In this document: piece by piece, positions 7,177-15,451 of the stretch
Layout of the letters: each line of letters opens with the position of its first letter
Position numbering within the stretch: the first letter of the stretch is position 1
Origin: Verrucomicrobiota bacterium
GTDB taxonomy: Bacteria; Verrucomicrobiota; Verrucomicrobiia; Limisphaerales; JAHEOI01
Direction: 5' to 3'
Assembly: GCA_018610125.1 (NCBI GenBank)
Contig: JAHEOI010000075.1
Location: 1 to 15,784 of the forward strand
DNA: 15,784 nt
Notes under the pieces: generated by a model
Told to the model about the DNA's origin: nothing
Seen by the model: only the letters and a program-made list of their open reading frames with translations
Database searches by the model: none
Translations under genes and position numbers: made by a program

Positions 7177-7374
7177 TCATGGTTTTGCCATGCGGAAGAA
7201 GGGGGGCTTGCCCGCGAAGAAAAAGAAAAGAATCAGTTTCAGTTGAATCGGTCGGCAGGACTGTGACCCCACCTCGGCGTGTTTTTGGACTGAAGCCGGC
7301 GCTTGACTGAGATTCACAATGGAGCACCCGCGGGCAGCCATCGCCAATAAGACTGCCGGCAGGGGGCGGTTCAT
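7177..7374 (-). CDS. Possible 65-residue small membrane protein or leader ORF
   Basis: This short frame begins at ATG 7374 with a good Shine-Dalgarno (aggag, 8 bases upstream) and ends 45 bp before the Crp/Fnr start, on the same strand. The product begins MNRPLPAVLLAMAARGCSIV, a signal- or anchor-like segment. A second hydrophobic run (LKLILFFFFAG) lies near the end. I recognise no family. The coding evidence is only the ribosome binding site and spacing; the composition could be chance. The Shine-Dalgarno and start are enclosed by an inverted repeat (7353-7395). It may be a true small protein, a leader peptide or spurious. Confidence 0.28.
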   Translation of the reverse strand: MNRPLPAVLLAMAARGCSIVNLSQAPASVQKHAEVGSQSCRPIQLKLILFFFFAGKPPFFRMAKP

Positions 7375-7395
7375 GACCACGTCTCCTGCCGGCAG
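7353..7395 (-). promoter_or_regulatory. Paired CTGCCGGCAG palindromes flanking a ribosome binding site
   Basis: The self-complementary decamer ctgccggcag occurs at 7353-7362 and 7386-7395, 33 bp apart (about three helical turns). Extended by one base, the copies form an 11-bp inverted repeat around a 21-nt loop. On the minus strand the loop contains the ATG of the possible small ORF, and one arm touches its aggag. The pair could be a two-site operator, an RNA hairpin controlling translation, or the transcript end of the outer-membrane protein gene that stops at 7443. The repeats are seen; the function is unknown. Confidence 0.45.
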
Positions 7396-7442
7396 CTTGG
7401 TTCAATGGAGTGCGTTATGAAGGAAATTGCAAACCCATTGTG

Positions 7443-8378
7443 TTAAAAGCTGACGACGGTTGAGAAGGTCCAACGGTATCCATAGAGGTCCTTCTCGCGG
7501 GTTAATGGCAATTCGTAAGCGGCTCGAACGGTTACGTTATCGAGCGGGCGAAATTCAACTGCAGGCCCCATTGTCACCACGTCCTCCCCACTGCCGCCGC
7601 CCAGGTTGGTCACATCGAGGCCTTGGAACGGGACAACTTGCGTGCCCTCGTCGATCACGTGATATCCGTTGACTTCCAGAACCGGACTGAACCAGTCGCA
7701 GACATAATAGTCGCCATGGAGGTGCCACGACATGTAATCCGAATTGCCGAATCCCTCGCTTTTGTCCGTGGCAAGGAATCCATTGACGGTGGCGCCGAGA
7801 TGGCAAGGTCCGAACCCTTTGTTGAGGGATCCCCAAAGTCGAAGCTCCTCATCGTCTTGTAAGACTTCATCGTCGCCGGTTGGCACCTCGTAACCGACCC
7901 CCAAGGCGCTATGCAGGTCATGCTCCCAATCCTGGAGGAAATTCCATTTGACACCGGCACCGATATCGTTCCAGCCCTCGTCATCGACTGCTCCGGAATC
8001 AAGGACGGTATAGCCATCCTTATAAGCAACGAATTGCAATTGCTTCGTTAGTGCGGCCCGGAGTTGCAGCGCATAGACCTGGGCATTGCCACCGTCGATC
8101 GCGCTGGATTTGGGCAGGTCGTGGTAAAGGTAATAGGCCCGAACGTCGGTTGTGATAAACGAATCCTCGTGAAAGTAGGGGGAAGTGACCGGATGGACGA
8201 ACTGGCGTTCGTTCGAAAGCGCCTGCCCCTTCGGATCCGGATCGCCAAAAAGTACCCAGTCGGCATGTTGTGCCACTGCGGCATTGGTCACTGCGATCAC
8301 GGCAATCGAAGCAATCGCGATTTTCCGGATCGTCAGTTGGGCTTGGTCTCGCATGGGAAGCTGAATCGATGCTCTCAT
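7443..8378 (-). CDS. Predicted outer-membrane beta-barrel protein, exported
   Basis: A 311-residue protein with a Sec signal peptide (hydrophobic 19-35, likely cut near NAAVAQ, residue 36 or 37). The mature part has alternating, aromatic-rich strands and ends WTFSTVVSF. The terminal Phe is the usual signature of outer-membrane barrels. Segments such as DSFITTDVRAYYLYHDLP and QVYALQLRAALTKQLQFVAY resemble uncharacterised barrel proteins of PVC bacteria and, distantly, the phenol MetA-pathway family, but substrate transport is not established. The start could be Met1 (8378) or Met9 (8354); neither has a strong ribosome binding site. It reads away from the beta-helix gene across a shared 245-bp AT-rich region. 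No link to N2O respiration can be shown. Confidence 0.78.
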   Translation of the reverse strand: MRASIQLPMRDQAQLTIRKIAIASIAVIAVTNAAVAQHADWVLFGDPDPKGQALSNERQFVHPVTSPYFHEDSFITTDVRAYYLYHDLPKSSAIDGGNAQVYALQLRAALTKQLQFVAYKDGYTVLDSGAVDDEGWNDIGAGVKWNFLQDWEHDLHSALGVGYEVPTGDDEVLQDDEELRLWGSLNKGFGPCHLGATVNGFLATDKSEGFGNSDYMSWHLHGDYYVCDWFSPVLEVNGYHVIDEGTQVVPFQGLDVTNLGGGSGEDVVTMGPAVEFRPLDNVTVRAAYELPLTREKDLYGYRWTFSTVVSF

Positions 8379-8623
8379 TAGTCTGGGTTGTCTTTCCGTT
8401 AATTATCTTTCCATTTATCGAGCGGCGGTGGTTTAATGTAAAAGCGTTGCGGAACCACCCACCGATTCATTTTTATAAGTGAGATCGATGGAGTGCAAGA
8501 AAAAAAGAGTCTCTTAAGATAGGAATTTTTTCTACCGATAAAATAGCAATAAACGTTGATGATTGAACAAGAACGGTTTAGACATAGTTGCTTTTGATCT
8601 GTCTGAATATCACAATACGCTAA
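8379..8623. promoter_or_regulatory. AT-rich divergent intergenic region
   Basis: This 245-bp region is much richer in A+T than its surroundings and separates two divergent genes, the outer-membrane protein (-) and the beta-helix protein (+). Promoters for both should lie here. On the minus strand a TTGCAC (8498-8493) and TATAAA (8477-8472) pair is separated by 15 bp, shorter than ideal; it is a weak candidate for the outer-membrane protein promoter. No convincing promoter for the beta-helix gene was picked out. Confidence 0.4.
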
Positions 8624-8638
8624 ATGGAATTTATCGTG

Positions 8639-10534
8639 ATGAAGCGGCTTGTTTTTCTTCTCCTGGCATTGGCTGAAGCGACACCTGTCGTCTCGGCTAA
8701 AGAATATCACGTCTCGCCCGATGGCCGTGATAGCGGTCCCGGCACGGCGGCGAAGCCTTTCGAGACGATTTCCGCGGCCGCAGACGTAGCTCGACCCGGG
8801 GACACGATCACGGTGGGCGGCGGTGTCTACCGGGAGCGTGTGAACCCGCCCCGCCGAGGCACCCGATTCCAACCCATCACGTATCGGGCCGCGAAAGGCC
8901 AAAAGGTGGTCATCAAGGGCTCGGAAACGCTCAAGCGTTGGAAACATTTGGAGGACGGGGTATGGAAGGTGACCCTGCACGACAGGTTTTTCGGCGATCA
9001 TCACCCCTTCAAGACGGAGATCCGAGGCGACTGGTTCAGCGGCAAGGGCCGGTTCCATCACACGGGGCAAGTCTACTTGAACGGGCAGGCCCTGTTCGAG
9101 AAGGCCAAGATCGAGCACGTCCGCAATCCCCAGCGTTATGAGGACGCACTGGAGCAATACGAAACCCGGCTCGAGAAAGCACCGTCGCTGTACACCTGGT
9201 ATTGCGAAACGGAGCAGGATACGACGACGATTTGGGCGAATTTCCACGACTACCACCCAAACGAGCAGCAGGTAGAAGTCACGACACGGGAGACGTGCTT
9301 TTATCCGGATGAACCGGGCCGGGACTTCATTATTGTCAGGGGTTTTCACATGAGCCAGGCCGCGACCCCATGGTCCGCGCCGACGGCGGAGCAGGTCGGG
9401 CTGCTCGGGACCCACTGGAGCAAGGGATGGATCATCGAGGAGAATGTCATTCGCAACTCGCGATGCGTCGGCATCACACTGGGCAAAGGGCGCAAGACGG
9501 GGCACAACGTTTACATCAAGGATCCGGAGACCGGCGGCGCTGTCCATTACAATCGGGTGATCGACCGAGCGCTAAAGCAAGGCTGGTCGAGGGAGACGAT
9601 CGGGTCGCACGTTGTGCGGAATAACACGATTTCCGATTGTGGCGCTGCCGGTATTTGCGGCAGCATGGGCGCGGTCTTCAGCGAAGTGTCCGGCAATCAC
9701 ATCTACGACATTCACACACACCGGCAGTTTAGCGGTGCCGAAATGGCCGGAATTAAGCTGCACGGGGCCGTCGACACTGTCATTCGAAACAATCGCATCC
9801 ATCATAGCGGCAGTTACGGCCTATGGCTCGACTGGATGACCCAGGGCACACTGGTTCGTCGGAACCTGTTTTACCGCAACGCCGACAATGACGTTTTCCT
9901 CGAGGTCAATCACGGCCCCTACCTGCTGGCAAACAATATGATGCTCTCGAAGCGTGCTCTCGATTCTTGGTCTCATGGCGGGGCATACGCGCACAACTTG
10001 ATCGGCGGAGAGGTCATGGTCAGGCGGGCGAGGCGTAAGACACCCTATCTGAAAGAGCATGCCACCGAAGTCCTTGGCCGTCAGCCTATCTTCGGCGGGG
10101 ACGAGCGCTATTACAACAACCTCTTTATGAAGGCCAACGCCCTTCAGGCTTACGACAAAAAGGAAATCAAGTTTCCGATTTTCACAGGGGGCAATGTCTC
10201 CTTGACCAGCAGTAACGCCGCAGGGGGCAGCGACCGAATCAAGGCGCTAGACACCGAAGCCAAGCTTAAGCTGACGGATCGGGGCGATACGGTCGAACTG
10301 CATATTACCTTGTCGGGCATGATCGACAGGCAGATCAACACCGACATGGTTACCACAGCGCTGCTTGGCAAGACCAAGATCGGCGGCCTGCCCTATGTCG
10401 AACGGGATGATACCTCGATTCGAATCTTTCGCGACTACTTCGGCTTTAAGCGAAACGAAGATAATCCCATTCCGGGACCGTTCGAGATTCAAGCAGACGG
10501 GCGACACGTCTTACAGGTCTGGCCGCCGCGATGA
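8639..10534 (+). CDS. Secreted right-handed parallel beta-helix protein, probable glycan-active enzyme
   Basis: A 631-residue protein when started at ATG 8639, which has gga about 10 bases upstream and gives a clean signal peptide (MKRLVFLLLALAEATPVVSA, cut before KEYHV). ATG 8624 would add five residues. A DUF1565-like start follows (EYHVSPDGRDSGPGTAAKPF, 22-41). Beta-helix coils run over about 225-455 with repeated N-x-I/V-x-x-(N/C/S) turns, including IRNNRIHHSGSYGLWLDWM (382-400) and DVFLEVNHGPYLLANN (418-433). A separate beta-rich C-terminal domain covers about 510-631. Such proteins include polysaccharide lyases and GH141-type hydrolases. I cannot name the substrate or catalytic residues. 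The neighbouring GH95 gene supports a role in fucose-containing or pectin-like glycan breakdown. The stop is followed by the palindrome cactcgcgagtg (10541-10552). Confidence 0.82.
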   Translation: MKRLVFLLLALAEATPVVSAKEYHVSPDGRDSGPGTAAKPFETISAAADVARPGDTITVGGGVYRERVNPPRRGTRFQPITYRAAKGQKVVIKGSETLKRWKHLEDGVWKVTLHDRFFGDHHPFKTEIRGDWFSGKGRFHHTGQVYLNGQALFEKAKIEHVRNPQRYEDALEQYETRLEKAPSLYTWYCETEQDTTTIWANFHDYHPNEQQVEVTTRETCFYPDEPGRDFIIVRGFHMSQAATPWSAPTAEQVGLLGTHWSKGWIIEENVIRNSRCVGITLGKGRKTGHNVYIKDPETGGAVHYNRVIDRALKQGWSRETIGSHVVRNNTISDCGAAGICGSMGAVFSEVSGNHIYDIHTHRQFSGAEMAGIKLHGAVDTVIRNNRIHHSGSYGLWLDWMTQGTLVRRNLFYRNADNDVFLEVNHGPYLLANNMMLSKRALDSWSHGGAYAHNLIGGEVMVRRARRKTPYLKEHATEVLGRQPIFGGDERYYNNLFMKANALQAYDKKEIKFPIFTGGNVSLTSSNAAGGSDRIKALDTEAKLKLTDRGDTVELHITLSGMIDRQINTDMVTTALLGKTKIGGLPYVERDDTSIRIFRDYFGFKRNEDNPIPGPFEIQADGRHVLQVWPPR

Positions 10535-10884
10535 TCATCCCACTCGCGAGTGAGATTCCGAACCATTATCGCTCGTCACCAGTGTTCGAGTGCCCGGCCC
10601 ATGAGGTGCCGTTGGCAGATGGGAAAGAGGCCGCGAAGCGTTTGGAGTAAGGCGACGTGCCCCGTGAAATATTACCTGCCGCCCCTACCACCGCTGTTGC
10701 GGTAGATACAAGGGACCGCTGACTCCGCTGCGGTCCGCGCCTTCGCCTCTGCGAAGGCATTCTAAAACTTGACTCATCCTCAACAAACTTTGCCCTTTCA
10801 AGGCCGCTGGCGCGCGTCAGAGTCCCGAGGCGCAAACCGTGTATCGAGACCGGAAATAAGGCGCCCTGTGATTTGTCCGGGCGG
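10535..10884. other. 350-bp hairpin-rich non-coding gap between convergent genes
   Basis: No credible gene was found here. The gap holds perfect or near-perfect hairpins: accgc-tgtt-gcggt (10690-10703), ggaccgc/gcggtcc (10713-10736) and gccttcgc-ctct-gcgaaggc (10739-10758). A segment at about 10755-10807 resembles the nosB-nosD gap. An 89-codon minus-strand frame (10566-10835) encodes NISRGTSPYSKRFAASF, reminiscent of degenerate repeat-derived hypothetical proteins of Verrucomicrobiota. I read the stretch from about 10560 to 10810 as one or more decayed dispersed repeats rather than a gene. Transcripts of both flanking genes end here. Confidence 0.5.
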
Positions 10885-13341
10885 TCAGTTTGCCACGGTT
10901 ATGTCCGCGTGACGGAGGGAATCACGGGCTATGCCGCTTACGATATAGGTTTCGCCGGCATTCGTGTCAAACTCAATGCGGTCGCCCCAGTGCAGGCGAC
11001 ACGTGTTCCCGGCGAGGGAGTGAACTTGAATCTGTCGGGGGATTTGGTCTTGCCATTGAATATCGACTCGGAACCCTCCGCGGGCCAACAGCCCCTCCAC
11101 GGAGCCTTTGGACCAAGCGGGCGGGAGGGCCGGCAGCACATCGATGACGCGCCTGCCTGGTTTGCCTCGATGGCTCTGCAGCAGCATTTCGGCAATACCC
11201 GCTGTGCCGCCGAAATTGCCGTCGATTTGAAACGGCGGGCGCGATTCCCAGACCAGATCAAACAAGTTCGCTGCCGTATTTTCCCGTAGAAGGGCCATGA
11301 CATATTGATATGCCGACTCACCGTCTTGCAAGCGGGCGAAAAGGGAAATGGTCCATGCATTGCTCCACCCCACCCCGGCACTGCCGTGTTCCAAACGCCG
11401 CTGCAAGGTTTTTCGAGCGGCTTCGAAGAGCTCCGGCGTTTCAGGCGTGATCGAATCGCCGGGATGAAGTCCCAAGAGATGCGACACATGCCGATGTCCC
11501 GGCTCGGCCTCTTTATAATCCTTGATCCACTCTTGAATTGTCCCGTCCTGTCCGACTTGAATATCCGGCAACCGTTCCATGGTGGCCCGCAGATCTTGCC
11601 TGAACGCTTCGTCCCTTTCGAGCACGCGGGCGGCGGCGATGGTCCGCTCCAAAAGCGCGTGGATGATCTCAATGTCCATAGTCGGTGCGTAAGTGAGCTG
11701 CTGTGGCTCACCCGTTTCCGGATTGATGAAGGCATTCTCCGGCGAATAGGAGGGAGCGGTTACCAGGTGCCCTTCGGGACCTTCGACCAGGAAGCCCATG
11801 ACAAATTTCGCCGCGCCTTTCATGACCGGATAGATGGTTTCCTTCAAGGCTTGGCGATCTCCGGTGTGCTCGAAATAGCGCCAAAGTGGCAGGCACATCC
11901 AAGGGCCGCCCATGGGCAGCATTCCCCACCGGATTCCATCATGCACACATGTTTTGCCGAAGACGTCTGTCAAATGATGCATGGTCCAGCCGTCGGCCCC
12001 GTACATTGTTTGTGCCGTCTTCCTTCCGGGGCGTCGCAATCGGTCGATAAATTCGATAAGGCAGCGAGACGTCTCCGGCAGATTGCAGGCCGCAGCGGGC
12101 CAATAATTCATTTGCAAGTTGATATTCGTATGATAATCGGCTCCCCAAGGGGCATTCATGTGTCGGTTCCAGATCCCTTGCAGGTTCGCCGGGAGACGGC
12201 CGGGATCGCGGGAACAGCTTATCAGTAAATATCGGCCAAACTGGAAATAGTCTCGGACCAAACCGGGATCGTGAGCACCCTCCTTGACCTTTTCCAAGCG
12301 CTCATCGGTCGGCAGCTTCGGGAAGGCCGGTTCGCCAAGTTTCAGCTTAACCCGCTTCATCCACGATCGATGCTCACGAATATGGTCGCGACGAAGGCGC
12401 GAATAAGACTTTTGCGACGCTTCCTTGACGATGTCCCTGCAAATCGCGGCCGGGGACTTATCCCGATCGAAACGCATCTGCTCGGGGCTGTAATCCGTGG
12501 CGGCTGTGAGGAATAGAGTGACCGAATCCGCCTCGCTCACGGCAATGGCCTTATCACCCGATTGTAGCTTGCCGCCCTTCTGAAGGAGACGGACCCGGGC
12601 GGCAAAGCGCATGTTCTCGCCGCCGGGTCCCCGCTCCGGATCCGGCTTGTCCGTAACCTGGCCCTTTAGCAACAGCTCGTTGTTGCCCGATGCGCGGACC
12701 TCTGCATCCTGCCTTCGCGTCAGCCCTATCTTCGCGTCAATTTGGCCGGCCTTGCCGGCCGACAGCCTCAGCACGAGCACATCGTCCACCGCCGAGATGA
12801 ATGCCTCCCGCATAAAGCGCACCCCGTTCCGATGATAGGTCATCTGCCAAACACCGTTCTTCAAGTCAAGTTGACGACGATAGCGGCTTACCTCATGGGT
12901 GCCACCGAATCGGAGGTTGAGGTTGCCCAGGGACTGATGGGATCGAACCCGTGGCGGATCGCCCAAGAGATAGTTTTGCGAAAGCCGCATGGCTTTTTGA
13001 TTGCGGCCTTGAAAAAGGAGCTGACGAATCTTGTCCAAGTGTTGGAGCGCGGCCTTCGGATTACAATCAAGCGGCTGTCCGGACCAGAGGCTTTCCTCGT
13101 TGAGCTGAATCTTTGTCTTGTCCGTCCCCCCAAACATCATGGCTCCGAGTCGACCATTGCCCAGAGGTTGCGCCTCAAGCCACTCGGCCGCCGGCTCGTC
13201 ATACCATATTATCGGATCGTCAGAGGCCGAACTGGCAATAACGGTTGAGGCGAGCCAGAAGCATAGGAATGCGGCGTGTACCCAAAGTCGATGACGAAAC
13301 GAAATGCGCGTTGCGGCCGATCGTTGCGTAGTTGCGTTCAT
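10885..13341 (-). CDS. Glycoside hydrolase family 95, alpha-L-fucosidase type, secreted
   Basis: A GH95 inverting enzyme expected to release alpha-1,2-linked L-fucose (or the related L-galactose) from glycans. The 818-residue protein has a signal peptide (hydrophobic 20-36), the N-terminal GH95 beta domain (WYDEPAAEWLEAQPLGNGRLGAMMFGG region, 46-72; NEESLWSG 81-88) and an (alpha/alpha)6 barrel. Catalytic positions match the family: N406 and N408 (HTNINLQMNYW), general acid E604 (TIQEWIKDY) and D707 (FQIDGNFGG). Length is normal for the family. ATG 13341 has aggggacc upstream at suitable spacing. It lies 226 bp downstream of the radical SAM gene on the same strand, in a gap with no firm promoter, and faces the beta-helix gene tail to tail. 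The family call is firm; the fucose versus galactose preference cannot be set from the sequence. Confidence 0.95.
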   Translation of the reverse strand: MNATTQRSAATRISFRHRLWVHAAFLCFWLASTVIASSASDDPIIWYDEPAAEWLEAQPLGNGRLGAMMFGGTDKTKIQLNEESLWSGQPLDCNPKAALQHLDKIRQLLFQGRNQKAMRLSQNYLLGDPPRVRSHQSLGNLNLRFGGTHEVSRYRRQLDLKNGVWQMTYHRNGVRFMREAFISAVDDVLVLRLSAGKAGQIDAKIGLTRRQDAEVRASGNNELLLKGQVTDKPDPERGPGGENMRFAARVRLLQKGGKLQSGDKAIAVSEADSVTLFLTAATDYSPEQMRFDRDKSPAAICRDIVKEASQKSYSRLRRDHIREHRSWMKRVKLKLGEPAFPKLPTDERLEKVKEGAHDPGLVRDYFQFGRYLLISCSRDPGRLPANLQGIWNRHMNAPWGADYHTNINLQMNYWPAAACNLPETSRCLIEFIDRLRRPGRKTAQTMYGADGWTMHHLTDVFGKTCVHDGIRWGMLPMGGPWMCLPLWRYFEHTGDRQALKETIYPVMKGAAKFVMGFLVEGPEGHLVTAPSYSPENAFINPETGEPQQLTYAPTMDIEIIHALLERTIAAARVLERDEAFRQDLRATMERLPDIQVGQDGTIQEWIKDYKEAEPGHRHVSHLLGLHPGDSITPETPELFEAARKTLQRRLEHGSAGVGWSNAWTISLFARLQDGESAYQYVMALLRENTAANLFDLVWESRPPFQIDGNFGGTAGIAEMLLQSHRGKPGRRVIDVLPALPPAWSKGSVEGLLARGGFRVDIQWQDQIPRQIQVHSLAGNTCRLHWGDRIEFDTNAGETYIVSGIARDSLRHADITVAN

Positions 13342-13567
13342 TCGCGGTCCCCTTTCTTGTTCTTTCTTGCTGGATTTTTTTGGCTGAATCGTTACTAACT
13401 TTTCCTGCTTCGATGGGACGCTTTTAACCCCGGCCCCGAAAGAGCCGGTTTCAATGAGACTCAGCGTGTCCTATCACGAAACTCGATGTCAATTCAATAA
13501 GTGAGTCAAGCCGACGAACAATGTAAAACGACTCAGCCGCGTTACACAGGGGTCAGAGGTGACGCCA
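13342..13567 (-). promoter_or_regulatory. Intergenic region upstream of the GH95 gene
   Basis: This 226-bp gap probably carries the GH95 promoter and the end of the radical SAM transcript. A minus-strand hairpin with ccggc/gccgg arms lies around 13433-13455 and is followed by ttaaaa. A TTGACA hexamer reads at 13492-13487 on the minus strand, but no acceptable -10 box follows at normal spacing. No gene was seen. Confidence 0.3.
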
Positions 13568-15451
13568 TCAGGATGTCCCGGTCTGCGATTTGAGAATCAA
13601 CCAGGCGCGGCACGTATCGATCACGACCTGACTCTCCACGTGCTCACCGAGATAGACCGAAACCCGATCGCCATACCGTCCGAGACGTTGCAACAAAGAC
13701 GTCAGGCGCTCACGTTGCCGCTCGTCGACCTGTTCAATGCAAAGGGTCAACGAGACCCTTGGTTGACGCAGGATATGCTCGAGTCGGCGCCGAGCTTCCC
13801 GGAAAAAACGATCATGAACAGATCCGGCAAGCGTTACCACCAGATTGGGGGCTTCATTTACCTTGGTCAGCTCGACGGCCAAATCGCCCCGGACAAAGGC
13901 CGACTCGAATCGCCGACGAAGGCGATTTACGGCTTGTTTCGCAGCTTGCCAGCTCTCCAAGGGCGTCGTGCCGAAATAGCGATCGGCATATTCGCGCATG
14001 CTCAGGCCTCGTACCCAATCCGTAAGCACCAGCGGCCACAAGCGTGGCCGACAACACAGCGTTTGGGTGAATCGTGCCCATCTCCGGAGACCTCCGGGCA
14101 GAATCCCGCAAATCAGGATCTTCCAAAGCAACCGTACTTTCAAGGTTGGCGGGCATTCGGCCGCGTTGGAGATCGGATTGATCAAGTGACGTGTCTTGTT
14201 GCGGATGCGCTCGGCGATGCCCCTATCCGAGAAGAGCCGGCGGTAAAGGTTCTTGTAGCCTGTGATCATCGAATCATAAGACATGCGGGCGGGCATCACA
14301 TTGGTCTTAGCGCGTGTGTTGTCGCCCGGCATCAACTCCTCGCGCAAGCGCCCTTCACGCCTTAGTCGCTCATGCAACGGTGTGTGTGGCAATGCGGTAA
14401 GAAGGCCCACCATCGCCACTTGGATCCCCGCGTCGAGGATAAAGCGATACTGCTGATCAAAACAGTGTGTCGTATCGTTATCGAAGCCGACAATGAACCC
14501 GGCGAACACGTCGATGCCATAGGCGTAGATGGTGCGCACGGATTGGAGGAGATCGGCTTTGGTGTTCTGGGTCTTGCCCGCCGCCTTGAGGCTCTCGACG
14601 TCCGGTGTTTCAATGCCCAGGAATACCCACGCGAAGCCGGCATCGCGAAACAGCTCCAAGAGCTCCGGGTCCACGGCCAGATTCAAGGAGACTTCCGTGC
14701 CAAACTGAAATGGATATCGGTAGCGCTTTTGGTAATCAATAAGATATCGCAACAGCTCTTTGGCCGCCTTTTTGTTGCCGATCAGGTTGTCGTCGACGAA
14801 AAAGGCGCTATTGGCGCCTTGATTTCGCAGGGCATCGAGCTCCCGACCGATTTGCTCCGGGCTCTTGGTCCGGGGTCGCCTACCGAACATCACAATGATG
14901 TCACAAAACTCACACCGATATGGGCATCCGCGGGAGAATTGCAGGCTGGCTGTTGTATAACGCTTCAATGTTAAAAGGTCGAACCGAGGTGTGGGAACAT
15001 CGGCAAGCTCGACCGCGCCGCGCTGAACATACGTCGGCTGGACGTGTCCCGCCTCGTAGTCGGCGCAGAATTGCGGCCAAATGTGCTCCGCTTCCCCCGC
15101 CACGACCGAGTCCGCGATCCCTTCGAATCGGTCGGGGCAGAGTGAAGCAAAGCTCCCGCCGGCAACCGTGAAGTAACCCTGTGCCCGGTAGTACGACAAC
15201 AGCTCCCGCTGCCGCGGATGCTGAACGCCCATTCCACAAACACCGATAAGATCGACTTTTGGTTTTGCGGGCAGCGGCTCGACGGCCTCGTCGGCGATTT
15301 CAACGACCCAATGATCCGGACAAAGGGCGGCCAGCGTTGCCAATCCGAGAGGCGGGTTTGGCGCTCGCTCCTCCAACATTACGTTGTCCATTGCCCACCG
15401 AAAACTCCAGAAGCTATCGGGCGGACGAGGGTTTATGAGTAGTAAACGCAT
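13568..15451 (-). CDS. B12-binding radical SAM protein with DUF4070-type C-terminus
   Basis: A 627-residue cobalamin-dependent radical SAM protein. The N-terminal Rossmann-type B12-binding domain spans about 1-145 (LLLINPRPP, PPLGLATLAAL, VAGGSFAS, VVAGEAE). The radical SAM core follows, with C176-x3-C180-x2-C183 (RGCPYRCEFC) for the 4Fe-4S cluster, FVDDNLIGN (218-226) and GIETPD (279-284). The C-terminal part (about 370-500) looks like DUF4070, as in HpnP-type hopanoid methylases. An extra tail of about 120 residues (510-627) follows. Typical activity would be methylation or another radical reaction on an unactivated carbon; the substrate is unknown. The MRLLLINP start is typical, yet no Shine-Dalgarno is visible and the ATG abuts a repeat-like element. 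It lies 110 bp downstream of an FG-GAP protein gene. Confidence 0.93.
   Translation of the reverse strand: MRLLLINPRPPDSFWSFRWAMDNVMLEERAPNPPLGLATLAALCPDHWVVEIADEAVEPLPAKPKVDLIGVCGMGVQHPRQRELLSYYRAQGYFTVAGGSFASLCPDRFEGIADSVVAGEAEHIWPQFCADYEAGHVQPTYVQRGAVELADVPTPRFDLLTLKRYTTASLQFSRGCPYRCEFCDIIVMFGRRPRTKSPEQIGRELDALRNQGANSAFFVDDNLIGNKKAAKELLRYLIDYQKRYRYPFQFGTEVSLNLAVDPELLELFRDAGFAWVFLGIETPDVESLKAAGKTQNTKADLLQSVRTIYAYGIDVFAGFIVGFDNDTTHCFDQQYRFILDAGIQVAMVGLLTALPHTPLHERLRREGRLREELMPGDNTRAKTNVMPARMSYDSMITGYKNLYRRLFSDRGIAERIRNKTRHLINPISNAAECPPTLKVRLLWKILICGILPGGLRRWARFTQTLCCRPRLWPLVLTDWVRGLSMREYADRYFGTTPLESWQAAKQAVNRLRRRFESAFVRGDLAVELTKVNEAPNLVVTLAGSVHDRFFREARRRLEHILRQPRVSLTLCIEQVDERQRERLTSLLQRLGRYGDRVSVYLGEHVESQVVIDTCRAWLILKSQTGTS

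Noticed and set aside
8399..9547. A 382-codon minus-strand open frame opposite the beta-helix gene
   Set aside because: It overlaps the well-supported beta-helix gene, lacks any recognisable motif, and its C-terminal part runs through the AT-rich intergenic region. It is a shadow frame of a GC-rich gene.
11305..12228. A 307-codon plus-strand open frame inside the GH95 gene
   Set aside because: It lies wholly opposite GH95, whose catalytic motifs prove the coding strand; composition is that of a complementary-strand shadow.
13487..13492. TTGACA hexamer upstream of GH95 as a -35 box
   Set aside because: No reasonable -10 hexamer lies 16-18 bases downstream on that strand.
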